Notes under the pieces: model-generated
The model's database searches: none
The model's input: only the letters and a program-made list of their open reading frames with translations
What the model was told of the DNA's origin: nothing
Translations under genes and position numbers: made by a program
Origin: Brassica napus
Taxonomy: Eukaryota; Streptophyta; Magnoliopsida; Brassicales; Brassicaceae
Assembly (NCBI RefSeq): GCF_020379485.1
Contig: NC_063447.1
Span: 56,471,452 to 56,535,451 of the forward strand
Reading direction: 5' to 3'
Length of the DNA: 64,000 bases
Shown: in pieces, positions 1-10,233 of the stretch
Position numbering within the stretch: the stretch's first letter is position 1
Layout of the letters: each line of letters opens with the position of its first letter

Positions 1-54
1 AGCGGAGGCAACATAGCTATCTTATAAGATGATATAAGAAGTTTAGTTAGACCA

Positions 55-465
55 TTAATCTATATCCCAAATATACATGAGCTTCATCGGCTCGCCGTTT
101 TTTGAAAGGTAAATAGCTTCATCTCGTGCTTCCCATATGTATAACAGGCCACATCCACGAGACACAGCTCCTTCATATGCCACAAAGTCTTTATGATATT
201 CAAGATTAGCCCCCTTCCGCAAGATACATTTGAATCTTGTAAAAAGAATGACATTATCATGAAAACTAAAACTGTATGCAATGCCTTGAAATTCCAGAGA
301 ATGCTCGCCTAGATCATCGTCTCTGGATTCGCAATGGACTTTGAGAATACTACGGCTAAGTGTAAGGTTGTTTTGAACAGCTACGGTGTTTTTAAGACAC
401 TTAGCTTCATTCGGCTCAACATGCAAAGAAAATATAAGATACAGAAAAATATATACAAGCTTCAT
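55..465 (-). CDS. S-protein homologue (SPH), plant self-incompatibility S1 family, copy 1
   Basis: This is a 136-residue, single-exon protein with an N-terminal signal peptide (residues 1 to about 21, ending in EAK), so it should be secreted. The body has the S1/SPH pattern: a short beta-rich domain, the segment LKVHCESRDDDLG, four main cysteines, an NLT glycosylation site near residue 33, and a C-terminal YIWD. In the family, S1 of poppy is a pollen-inhibiting stigma protein. Most SPH genes of crucifers, which use a different self-incompatibility system, have no known function, and none is assigned here. The adjacent paralogue has the same length and is about three quarters identical. A TATA-like box lies 34 bases upstream of the ATG. 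Confidence 0.85.
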   Translation of the reverse strand: MKLVYIFLYLIFSLHVEPNEAKCLKNTVAVQNNLTLSRSILKVHCESRDDDLGEHSLEFQGIAYSFSFHDNVILFTRFKCILRKGANLEYHKDFVAYEGAVSRGCGLLYIWEARDEAIYLSKNGEPMKLMYIWDID

Positions 466-498
466 TTTTATTTTAATTAATTGTGTGTGCCTCTACAG

Positions 499-505
499 AT
501 TTATA
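499..505 (-). promoter_or_regulatory. TATA-like box of SPH copy 1
   Basis: TATAAAT on the minus strand, 34 bases from the ATG. The second SPH gene has the same motif at the same spacing. The 5' leader must then be very short, or transcription starts elsewhere. Confidence 0.4.
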
Positions 506-530
506 GACTTCATTGTTCATAGGTTTCTCG

Positions 531-702
531 GAGAATGTTTATTGCAGGTCTCTTAGATTGAGTCTCTTAACATAATATAAGATACGGTCTCTTAGCTTTT
601 AACTAAAAAAACTAAAAAAATCTCTTAAATAAAAGATATAAGAGACCGTATCTTATATTACGCTAAGAGATCTAACCTAAGAGACCTACAATAAACGTGC
701 TC
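531..702. mobile_element. PIF/Harbinger-like MITE in the SPH copy 1 upstream region
   Basis: This foldback element of about 172 bp is almost entirely palindromic. Its left end GAGAATGTTTATTG matches the reverse complement of its right end GAGCACGTTTATTG, and the arms continue for about 60 bp with repeated GGTCTCTTA and ATAAGATACGGTCTCTTA motifs. The homologous flank of SPH copy 2 near 1743-1752 runs straight through this point and shows the empty site. The flanks are consistent with a three-base target duplication (TCG left, TCA right). The family assignment rests on TIR style and duplication size only. Confidence 0.75.
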
Positions 703-704
703 TC

Positions 705-1240
705 AGACCAAAGTCAACAATGGTTTCTTGAGATACCTCTATTGGTGTTTGTGCTCTATTTGGCAGACTTTTAGACACTTCATTAGTGTTTCGTAACTTG
801 AGCTGGATTATACTTAAAATAGATTTACTTTCTGAATAGTTTTATTTCCTAACCGTCAAATTCAGTAACCACATTTGTTGCTATCCTCAAAGAGAAATTT
901 AAATGTTAATTTAAAAAGAAAAATTCTAAGTTTTGTTTCTTTGTTACGGAACCTACTAATGGTGATACTTTTTTTTGTTATTGCAAGAAAAAAAGTTGGG
1001 CCTTCGTCGTTAATATCACTTTTCAACCCGAGCCAGTCTTTGACCTTACAATGAAACATGTTTAATCCACTTTCTCTACCGGGAAAAGTAGGAGCGCAAC
1101 AAAACCCACTTAGTCACTAGTCCAGGCAAACAAGTGGTATGGTGAGAAATATTGAGAAAAAATAGTAAGAAAACGAAATTCTTATTCTTTTGCGTTTTTG
1201 GTGTTTATTCAAGCACCAAGAAAGAGGCAACAGAGCTAGC
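705..1240. repeat. Upstream flank of SPH copy 1, duplicated beyond copy 2
   Basis: The sequence beginning AGACCAAAGTCAACAATGG and running to about 1200 recurs upstream of SPH copy 2, first at about 1750-1954 and then, after a transposon block, at 15615-15824. A shorter internal repeat of the AAGTCAACAATGG segment lies at about 1850-1950. No credible gene is seen between the two SPH genes. Confidence 0.7.
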
Positions 1241-1275
1241 CCATAAGATGAAATAAGAACTTTGTAGTTAGAACA

Positions 1276-1686
1276 TTAATCTTTATCCCAACTATACATG
1301 AGCTTTATCGGCTCATCCTTAGTTGATAAGTAAATAGCATCATCTCGTGCTTCCCATGCGTATAACGCGCCACATCTTCTATACTTATCTGCTTCATATC
1401 CTAGAAAAGTCTTATGGTATTCAAGATTAGCACCCTTCGACAAGATACATTTGAATCTTGTGTACAGAATGAAATGATCATGAAAACTAAAATTGTATGC
1501 AGCATCTTGAAATCTCAGGAAATGGTCCCCTAGATCATCGTCTCTGGATTTGCAATGAACTTTGAGCACACTTTTGCTAAGAGTAAGGTTGTTTTGAAAA
1601 GCTACGGTGTTTTTGTGGCACTTAGCTTCACTCGACTCAAAATGCAAAGAAAGTATAAGATATAGAAAAATAAATACAAGCTTCAT
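1276..1686 (-). CDS. S-protein homologue (SPH), plant self-incompatibility S1 family, copy 2
   Basis: This 136-residue, single-exon secreted protein is a tandem paralogue of the gene at 55-465. It has the signal peptide MKLVFIFLYLILSLHFESSE, LKVHCKSRDDDLGDH, an NLT sequon and conserved cysteines. Differences cluster between residues 93 and 110 and around 54-75, as expected for surface positions. The TATA-like box at 1720-1726 is at the same spacing as in copy 1, so the promoters were duplicated with the genes. Both reading frames are intact, so both may be functional. Role unknown. Confidence 0.85.
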   Translation of the reverse strand: MKLVFIFLYLILSLHFESSEAKCHKNTVAFQNNLTLSKSVLKVHCKSRDDDLGDHFLRFQDAAYNFSFHDHFILYTRFKCILSKGANLEYHKTFLGYEADKYRRCGALYAWEARDDAIYLSTKDEPIKLMYSWDKD

Positions 1687-1719
1687 TTTTCTATTAATGA
1701 ATTGTGTATGTCTCTACAG

Positions 1720-1726
1720 ATTTATA
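1720..1726 (-). promoter_or_regulatory. TATA-like box of SPH copy 2
   Basis: TATAAAT on the minus strand, 34 bases from the ATG, conserved in position with copy 1. Confidence 0.4.
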
Positions 1727-3744
1727 GACTTCATATTTTATAGGTTTCTCAGACCTAAGTCAACAATGGTTTCTTGAATGCCTCTATTGATGTTTGTGCT
1801 CCGTTTGGCAGACTTTCAAAGACTTCATTAGTGTCTCAGAACAAAGTCAACAATGGTCTTGGATACCTCTAGTTTTGTGTTTGGGCTCCTTTTGGCTGAC
1901 TTAAATAAAAGACTTCATTAGTGTCTCATAACTCAAGCTGGATTCTATTTTAAACTAGGGGTTGATCCCCGCAAAGCGCGGAAATTATTATTCATTTTTA
2001 ATTTATCATTTAACAATTCTTTCATCGATATGATTTATTTTTTATTTTATGTTAGAATTTTTTCTCATATTATCTCATTTCAATTATTATAATATATTAT
2101 AATTTGTTAACATTGTGTTTATTTGATTAACGGAAATACAACATCATCATTTTGTGTGATTAACCAATTTTTTCAACATGGAAGTTGAAATAGATGTAAC
2201 GTATATTGTGCTTAATTTTTTTTCATGTGGTTTTTAATGTGTTTGTTTCAAAATATTTTAGTTTTATATGATTTTTTATTTAATATGCTGTATCTCTCTA
2301 TTCTTTCAATACAAAATCTGGATGTGTTTGCATATTTCATTAGATACAATAATTATAGGTTTGTGATTTATATCATTCACTTCAACTGCGGGTTTTAGAG
2401 TTTTCTTGTTATTAAAAAAAAAATATTATTTTATTGCTTGTTTTTAACTATTTAAAAATATTAGTTTTATTTGTGTATCAATTCTTGGTCATGATTTTCT
2501 AATACGTTCTTATTGATTTCCCTTACCTTGAGTTTCTACCAGAGAAAAAAAAGAAAATTCAATAAGATACATTACTTACCTTTTTTTAATTTTTGGCCAC
2601 TTTGTTTTGATGTAACGTAATAAGCAATATTGTAAATCGAGTTGTCTATTTTTGTTCTTATGAATTTTCATTTTTATTGTTAAAACGGATGTATTTCTGA
2701 TCATATTATGCATTTTCAATAGTTTTAATTGTTATATGTGTTATATCTTGTTATTTTTTTAACATTTTTTGTTTAAATTGATTATCTATTAATATTTGGT
2801 TGTGGTTTTATAGTTTTGTTAGTTTCTCAAAACTTGAGTTTGGGACTAATAATATCGTAATGGATTTTTCTCGTTTTGTTCTTTTGAAAGTTCTCTATAT
2901 ATTCTTGGATTTATGTATTGAATTATATAATGTATTTTCACGATTATGTTAATTTTGACTAATTGTTTTTACCAAATTTAAGTTATATTATGTATTTTAA
3001 AATTTCACTATTGAACTTTTTAATCTTGTTTTTTTTTTTTTTTTTTTCTTTTTGTATGATTAATATTATGTATTGATCACTGATAAGAATTTTTCACTAT
3101 TTTCTTATTAATTTTTCTAAGTTTGAGTCTGGTGAACTTAAATCTTTTGTGATATTCTATTTTTTATTTTGTTAAGGTGGATCTGTTAAAACGTGAAAAA
3201 TATAGTAAATGATGTTTTTTTTTTCATTTTCGCTAATTTTCTCAATTTATTCATAGAATTTATGTAATTTAGAATTATATTATGTTTCACTATAATAACG
3301 CTCTACATATAATGTTTTGCACAGAGATACATACATAAGTACGTATATAGTCTAATTTTAAGAAGTTTCTTCTCTTTAATCGAAAGAAGTGTTCTTAGTT
3401 ATCACTGGATTAATTTGGCATATAAAACAACTGCTTGCGAGAATGTTTTACCTTGTTCTGTTTCCTTTGTTTTTTTTGGATCATGTAACTGTTCACAGTA
3501 TATGCTCAATTAATTATTGCATTTGGAGAACTTTGTCAAGGGACTAGTTAGAAGTGGCATATCTGTAGTAGCATTTTTCTTTTCTTTTCTATGACCATTT
3601 GCTACATTATGTAATTCACGTACTTCATTTGTTTAAACAAACGCTATGTGTCTTCAGGAAAAAAAAAGTAATGATGCTAATAAGGAGTGGAAATATTTGG
3701 TAATTAAGTTTACAAAAAAAAAAAATATATTTGGTAATTACTAA

Positions 3745-4285
3745 CACTACAAGAAAACATCAAGGATTCTGAGGGAAAAAATCGTCGGAATTTCGTCGGA
3801 ATATCGTTATTCCGACGAAATTCCGACGAAACACGTCGTCGGAAATAATTCCTCGGAATTTCTTTTTTCCTCTGAAATCCCTCGGAATTTTCTGACGGAA
3901 TTCCGAGGAAATAAATTTCCGAGGAAATTCCGAGGATCCCTTGTTTGTCGGAAAAGTCCTCGGAATATACCGAGGTAGAACTTCGTCGGGATAATTCCTC
4001 GGAAGTTCATCGATCGATGCGTGTTTGGACATATATACATCGATCGATATGAGTATACCGACGGACTTTTTCCTCGGTTTATTCCGAGGAACTGTTCCCT
4101 CGGTATATTCCGAGGGATCCGTTCCTCGGAATTTTCCGAGGGAGTTGTCCCTCGGAAAATTCCGAGGGAAATGTCCCTCGCTATATTTTTTAAAAAAAAC
4201 GGATCGATCGATGCGTTTTTGTTCAAAAACGCATCGATCGATCTAGTGAAAAATATAATTAATTTCCTCGGAATGTAAAAAATAT
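3745..4285. repeat. CACTA left terminal inverted repeat and subterminal repeat array
   Basis: After the terminal CACTACAAGAAAACA, about 500 bp is built of degenerate direct and inverted copies of CCTCGGAATTTCC and CCGACGAAATTCCG, plus ATCGATCGAT palindromes near 4010, 4040 and 4200-4240. In En/Spm, repeated subterminal motifs bind TnpA and bring the ends together; the same role is inferred here. The long arginine/phenylalanine-rich ORFs crossing this area are artefacts of the repeats. Confidence 0.8.
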
Positions 4286-4423
4286 TAATTTTTTTGAAAA
4301 AATAAAATTTCTGAAATTTAAATTCGAAAATATGAAATTAAAAGTAAAATTGAAATCATATTAATTAATATTCAAAGTTTCACAAATAAAAATAAAACAT
4401 TCCGAGATTGGGGAAAAAAAAAA

Positions 4424-6634
4424 CTACGGGTCTGGCACGTCCGGGAACACCTCGTTCGGGTACATCCTCTGCATCATCTCCATCATTTGCTGGTTCAGCC
4501 TCCTCTGTGCCTCATAGCCCGCCTGTTGAGCCGCCATCTGGGTCTCCAACAAAGATATTCGATCATCTTTGTCCTTCAACTGAGCCGTAAGTACTTCTGG
4601 ATCAACAAAGGGCGGTGGTGCAGAAGAAGGAGGAACCGACCGGGTGCGACGACCCAAACCGAACAAACGTCCCTTCTTCTTTGGAACCGACTGAATAGAA
4701 AAAAGCCAAATTTAGAAATTTAAACCAAGAAATAAATGAATTGAACTTTAAAAAAAAAGAACTTACGGATTCAACGATTTCGTTGATTCGAAACCGGGAC
4801 AAGTTGGTCGAAGCCGTCGAAGCGTCATCCTCGGTTTGAAGCTGAGACACTTCGTCTACCACCTGAGTTTGGACCAGGTCGACCACGTCCCTCACAAGAC
4901 CGTCATCAATCTGGCCGGTCTTCTTGTTGGTATACGCCCTCCTCATTAGGGCGAGATCATCGACCGGCTCGCCATCATTTTCTTCCGCCTTGAAAAAAAA
5001 CATAAAATTAAAGAAACATTAGAAATTAGAAGAAATGCACAATAAATTTAAATTCTGAAACTCAAATAATTGAAGAAAAAGCGGTTGAACTTACCATGCG
5101 ATCTCCGAGAGTGGCAATAGATTGAGCACCCAAGTTATGCTTGTAGATGCCCTTCCCTTTACGGTCGCTCCTGCGGTTGGTGGAGTTGGTGGAAGAAGTT
5201 TCTTTCGTCTCCTCCTTATCCCAATGCGCACACAACTCCTTCCAGACCGTGTCGTTCATCGACTTTGGGACCTTTTAATTAAAAAAAAAAGAAAAAGTTT
5301 AATAAATTAAAAAATAGTTTAATAAATTAAAAAATTGTTTAATAAATTAAATCGAACCTTATTGATTTCCCACTTCTTCTTCCACTCGTGGATCTGCTTC
5401 CCATAGTTGTCCATTACTTTATGGACGAAGTGGTGATAGATAAAGAGCGTCTCATCGGAATTCCAGTTGAACTCTTGCTGAAAAAAAAACACAATTAGTA
5501 GAAAATTTATATTAAAGATTAAAAATATAAGTAAAAAATTAGAATACTTACCGCAAACTGACGAAACCACAGAACCTGCTTGTCGGTTGGGAAGTGAGTG
5601 AAAGTCGGATGTCCACTGTCGAGGGCCGAGTACATCATACGGTTGATCCATGCGCTGATCCCGTTCCCGGATCGGTTGAACCTTATTAAAAGAACAAACG
5701 GTTAATAATGAATCCAAATTTAAAGAAAAAAAAATGTTTAATTACCATGTTTGACCCCGTCCATGTGGATACGGAGTGAGATACGGAAGATGGTCACGAC
5801 CGGGCTGTTGAACCAACTCCGCAACCCTCATCACTCCCGGAGGACCCGGAGGAACAGGAGCGGATGCAGCAGCGGGAGCGAGAGGAGCATGAGCGGGTGC
5901 AGCAGAGGGAGATGTATGGTTGGAGCTGTGGGGCGAAGGGGAATCCTGAAAATGGCTGGAATCCCGAGACTGGCTCCCCGTACCACCACGACCACGACGC
6001 TGTCGAGGCCGGGTCTGATCATCATGAGACCTGTAAATTAAAAAAATATATTAATAAATACAGAAATATATAAATTAATTTTTTTATTAAAAAAAATCCC
6101 AAATAATTTAATCACAGAAAAAGATTTATATATATTAAATTTTTTTAATAAATATATAAAAATAGTTCTAATAAACAAAAAATAGTTTTAATAAATAAAA
6201 ATTGTTTAATAATTACAAAAAAATAGTTTTAATAATATATATATATGAAAAATATTTTTAAATCCCAAATAATAGTATTTAATCACAAAAAAGTTTTATA
6301 GATATTTAAAATGTTTTGTAAAATCCAAAAAATCGAATTTATATAGAAATTTTTTTTTTAAAATCCAAAAAATCGAATTTATATAGAAAAATCGTTTTGT
6401 AAAATACAAAAATCGATTTTATATACAAAAATCGATTTTATAAATACAAAAATAAAAAAATTATAAAAAAATTCTAAATCAATTCAACAAAACAAATTAT
6501 TCAACCAAATCACAATTCTAAACCTATTATACAACCAAATCACAATCCTAACCAATCACCCTAACAAAAATCTATCAAAACTACACAAAAACCTAACAAA
6601 TAGAACCTAAGAGAGTGGGATAGGGTCCTTACAT
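4424..6634 (-). CDS. TnpA-like protein of the CACTA element (Ptta/En/Spm plant transposase type), 400 aa
   Basis: Exons fitted by GT/AG and frame: 6633-6634, 5746-6030, 5552-5681, 5358-5477, 5095-5271, 4767-4988 and 4424-4690, summing to 401 codons without a stop. The protein has an arginine/glycine- and proline/alanine-rich N-terminus, a conserved core beginning [20 protein letters not shown] and including [15 protein letters not shown] and [16 protein letters not shown], then an acidic linker and a C-terminal coiled coil ([20 protein letters not shown]). TnpA proteins bind subterminal repeats to synapse the ends. The first exon supplies only AT of the start codon, with G from exon 2. That start is an inference; the rest is firm. 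A TATA-like TTATAA lies at 6763-6768. Confidence 0.75.
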
Positions 6635-8196
6635 GATTTGTGTAAGAGAAGAGGGAGATCGCCGGAGATATCGTCGGATTTCAGGGGGAAATCGCCGGAG
6701 AGAAAGAGAGGAGTCGCGCAGAGGAAGAAGAGAGAAATGGGGAAGAAGAAGGGGCTCGTGGTTATAAAACCTAGGGTCCGACGGACATTATCCGTCGGAA
6801 TTCTAATTTCAATTTTCGCGAAATATTTGCCCGGTAAAATGAAAATATTCCGAGGAAATTCCGACAGATAGTAAAATATCCGTCGGAATTTCCTCGGAAT
6901 ATTCCGAGGAAATACCGAGGAACTAGTGTTTGGGGTTTCAAAACATCAATTTTTTTTGCCGTATTTCATTTCTTATACAATTGTAATGCATACCATTGAG
7001 GATTCTTTGTATACATGAGCATAAACCATGAAATAACAAATTTCAAAACTAATTGAAAGTATTCCCTTTACCGTTCATTAAAAGGTATAAGTGTTTCTCT
7101 TATGTTGCGAGATTTCGTTCATACAATCGGAAAAGTGTTAATTATACGGTAAGGAACAAATTTTTGACTTCATAATGAACGTAAGACACTTAATAAGGGT
7201 TATATAGGTGTTATTCAAACGGCAAAACGTTGTTTTCGGTTTAAAAACCCTATTTCCTCGGAATTTCCTCGGATTATTCCGAGGGAACTCCGAGGAAACC
7301 CTCTTCTTCCTCGAAATTTCCTCGGAATATTCCGAGGAAATTCCGACGAACTAGTGTTTGGGGTTTCAAAACGTAATTTTTTTTTAAAAAACGCATCGAT
7401 CGATGCGTTTTTGAACAAAAACAAATCGATCGATTACTAAGATGGCCCGGGCCGTAAGATTGTGATCGATCGATGAGAGTATCCCATCGATCTATCGACA
7501 ATCTGAATTGTTCCTCGGAATTTCCTCGGAAAATCTTGTATGTTTTTTTAAAAATGCATCGATCGATGCGTTATAGAACAAAAACGCATCGATCGATTAC
7601 TAGGATGGACCGGGCCGTAAGATTGTGATCGATCGATGAGAGTATCCCATCGATCTATCGACAATCTGAATTGTTCCTCGGAATTTCCTCGGAAAATCTT
7701 GTATGTTTTTTTAAAAATGCATCGATCGATGCGTTATAGAACAAAAACGCATCGATCGATTACTAGGATGGACCGGGCCGTAAGATTGTGATCGATCGAT
7801 GAGAGTATCCCATCGATCGATCGACAATCTGAATTGTTCCTCGGAATTTCCTCGGAAAATCTTGTATGTTTTTTTAAAAACGCATCGATCGATGCGTTAT
7901 AGAACAAAAACGCATCGATCGATTACCAAGATGGCCCGGGCCGTAAGAATGTGATCGATCGATGCGTTATAGAAAAAAAACGCATCGATCGATGCGTGTT
8001 CGGAAAACAGAATTATAAGGCAAAACCCGACCTTTTTTGGATCTAAACCTTAGAACTCTCATCCCCTCCGATTTCCCCTATAATTCGCCCCCCCTTTCTC
8101 TCTCTATAATCATCCGATTTGAACAATTTTGGGCTCTATTCCACTTGATTTTTCGAGCTCTACCTGATTCCTACACTCGTCTTCACCCTAAGACAG
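6635..8196. promoter_or_regulatory. Central divergent promoter region of the CACTA element
   Basis: This is the gap between the TnpA-like gene (-) and the third ORF (+). It holds a TATA-like box at 6763-6768 for the minus gene, blocks of the CCTCGGAA/TTCCGAGG motif at about 6775-6925 and 7250-7360 that match the subterminal arrays, and the 163-bp tandem array at 7377-8000 just upstream of the plus-strand transcript. TnpA binding here could couple expression to end binding, as TnpA does at the Spm promoter. That role is inferred. Confidence 0.55.
7377..8000. repeat. Tandem array, 163-bp unit, with ATCGATCGAT palindromes
   Basis: The segment TGTGATCGATCGATGAG recurs at 7461, 7624 and 7787, with a variant at 7950, an exact 163-base period. 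Each unit carries several CGCATCGATCGATGCG-type palindromes, a GGCCGTAAGA motif and one TTCCTCGGAATTTCCTCGG. The copies are nearly identical, so the array is young or homogenised. Similar palindromes occur in the left subterminal region. Confidence 0.9.
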
Positions 8197-8501
8197 GTAT
8201 ACTCCGCGAATCTCCACATTCTGAAATCGTGTTCTTGAGCAATTTTTTGGGTTTTGTGAATTTCTTATTTCCGTGTTGATTCCTTGATCAAATATGCATG
8301 AAACAGATGTTTAAACATGGAATAGAACACAATTGTCTGTGATCAACGAGTTTGGAACATGATTTGAGATGATTTAGGGATAGAGAATTTTTTTCAATTT
8401 CGTTTTTTTTTATCACAACTCGATTTCGCTTTTCATTTTCATGTTGCTTTGAGTTCTTAATTGATTATAACCATGTTGAGAGCAATGATTCTATTTTGTA
8501 G
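8197..8501 (+). other. Probable 5'-UTR intron of the third CACTA ORF
   Basis: A good donor (AAGACAG|GTATAC) and acceptor (TATTTTGTAG) bracket 305 bp just before the ATG at 8505. The upstream segment has the pyrimidine-rich look of a plant leader. This supports the ORF having its own transcript. Confidence 0.5.
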
Positions 8502-8504
8502 AGA

Positions 8505-9953
8505 ATGAAGCGCACGAAAACATCAGCAAAGAAAAACACACAAGAAGAGGGTTCGTCACAGCTGGAGAAGCAAAGGCCAAAGAAGTGGGATAAGTCTGAT
8601 ACCACCCACTACAACAACATGAAGAAGGTAGCCGTTCCGGCTACACAACTAGCATGTCCTGAGACGATGACAATATTGGGAATCAAAGCAGACATTGAAG
8701 GACTGTTCCAGAACATGGGTCTAGGCCAACTATGCAACCTCAAGGAACCCACTTATCCGGAGTTGGTACGCCAGTTCATAGCATCCGCATACGTCACCCG
8801 TCCCGATGATAGCCATCAGGAAGGTTTTCTGGCATTCGTAGTGCAGAAAGTATACTATGAGGTATCTTTCACAGACCTCTGCGGACTATTTGGATTGAGT
8901 GCGGGGGAGAGGACATATGGTCTTTATTGGACTTCAGAGCTGTTGAACTTCTGGGAAACGATTGGCACAGGGGTTTATAGATCTTCTCAGGCAAAGGAGT
9001 CACTTATCCGGAGCCCAGTACTGAGATATGCGACACGCCTCATTGGCTCATTGCTATACGGGACAACCACAGCCGCATCAGTCACGCAATGGGAGTTGTG
9101 CCTCCTGTACCAAGGTGTGAGGCATTTGCTACCGGCATTTGGAAACTCTACATTCCCACCTGCTACTGCCTTCAACATGGGAGCGGTGCTGGCCGCAAAC
9201 TTAGCAGGATACAAGGGGAAAGTAACCAAATCCAAGAGCAATGCATGTGGATTTGGTGCAGTGATTACTCGGATCCTTAGACATGTGGGTGTAGACTGCG
9301 AGAACCAGCAGGTAGCACTGGACAGATCGAACAACATTGCTTGGAACTACCTGGATGTCATTTCTCTAGTAAGTAAGGAGTTCATAGCTGGTCCCCACTC
9401 GAGGATCCATCGGGATGGTCCTTACGTCTACGTATTCCAGGACCGAGCGAAGAAAACACTCTACTGCCACCTGCCTCAGATCGGCCTGACTGCTCTACTT
9501 TCAGAGGCTGCAGTTGAGTTCCTACCCCCTGCTACCGCACTAGTAGACAAGCCATCCTTCTTCACGCCAAAATATCAGACCAAAGGCAAGGGCGTGGTTG
9601 ATGAAGAAGGACAAGATGAGGCTGCACAAGCCATTCCAGATGATTCACAACCCCATCAGCTACTCCCATCAGACTCCAGCCAGTACAAGCTGCAAGAGCT
9701 TCCACCGAACGCCACTTCGCGCCAGCAACAACATTGGAGAGATCAGAGCATAAAGACAAACAACGACATGCTACACAAGATCTGGGCTGCCATTTCACGT
9801 ATCAGGCCGTGTCGTTGCCAAAAGGATGATGTAGTTCATCGGGACAACTCTCCATCCAGCTCTGGTTCGGGTTCGAGTGGTACACACAGGGTAAGAAAGA
9901 GGTCCAAGAGACCCAACGATGCAGGAACATCTGGAGCAGGAGACGAGGAGTAG
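8505..9953 (+). CDS. Third ORF of the CACTA element, Athila/retrotransposon ORF1-like protein, 482 aa
   Basis: This is a single uninterrupted exon, antisense to both transposition genes. The N-terminus is basic (KRTKTSAKK). The middle, about residues 65-345, resembles the plant 'retrotransposon ORF-1' (Athila ORF1, gag-like) family: an opening PTYPELVRQFIASAY, FTDLCGLFGLSAGERTYG, WELCLLYQGVRHLLPAFG and an AAVEFLPPATALV end. The C-terminus is rich in Ser, Gly and Arg/Lys with a likely nuclear localisation signal (RVRKRSKRP). The family call is from memory of its pattern. Function in the element is unknown: it may be a nucleic-acid-binding accessory protein, or a captured passenger. Its intact frame and apparent leader intron argue for use. 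Confidence 0.75.
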   Translation: MKRTKTSAKKNTQEEGSSQLEKQRPKKWDKSDTTHYNNMKKVAVPATQLACPETMTILGIKADIEGLFQNMGLGQLCNLKEPTYPELVRQFIASAYVTRPDDSHQEGFLAFVVQKVYYEVSFTDLCGLFGLSAGERTYGLYWTSELLNFWETIGTGVYRSSQAKESLIRSPVLRYATRLIGSLLYGTTTAASVTQWELCLLYQGVRHLLPAFGNSTFPPATAFNMGAVLAANLAGYKGKVTKSKSNACGFGAVITRILRHVGVDCENQQVALDRSNNIAWNYLDVISLVSKEFIAGPHSRIHRDGPYVYVFQDRAKKTLYCHLPQIGLTALLSEAAVEFLPPATALVDKPSFFTPKYQTKGKGVVDEEGQDEAAQAIPDDSQPHQLLPSDSSQYKLQELPPNATSRQQQHWRDQSIKTNNDMLHKIWAAISRIRPCRCQKDDVVHRDNSPSSSGSGSSGTHRVRKRSKRPNDAGTSGAGDEE

Positions 9954-10233
9954 GAGCTATCACCGGCTATTTTATTTTCTTTTCTATTCTAACGTTTTAT
10001 GGTCTTATTTTCTGTTAATTTTGAACTGAGTTTTTTTTTAGGTTTCTTAATTATGAGTTCGTATTTCTTTTACATGGTTTCTTTGTTTTATTTGGTTGTG
10101 TTTTGTGTAGCTTTTAATTCGTATTCAGCTTTGCCTTGCTAGATAAACCAAATAACTATTATCCGAGGAAAGAGGTTATATCAAGTGTTCCTCGGAATTT
10201 CCTCGGTATTTCTTAAAAAAAAAAAAAATAAGT

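Noticed and set aside
3760..4278. Overlapping ORFs rich in FRGI/SEEFPR motifs on both strands
   Set aside because: They are translations of the CCTCGGAA subterminal repeats in several frames and have no other coding evidence.
7377..8000. CRISPR-like or satellite array
   Set aside because: The unit is 163 bp without repeat/spacer structure and lies wholly inside a CACTA element in a plant genome.
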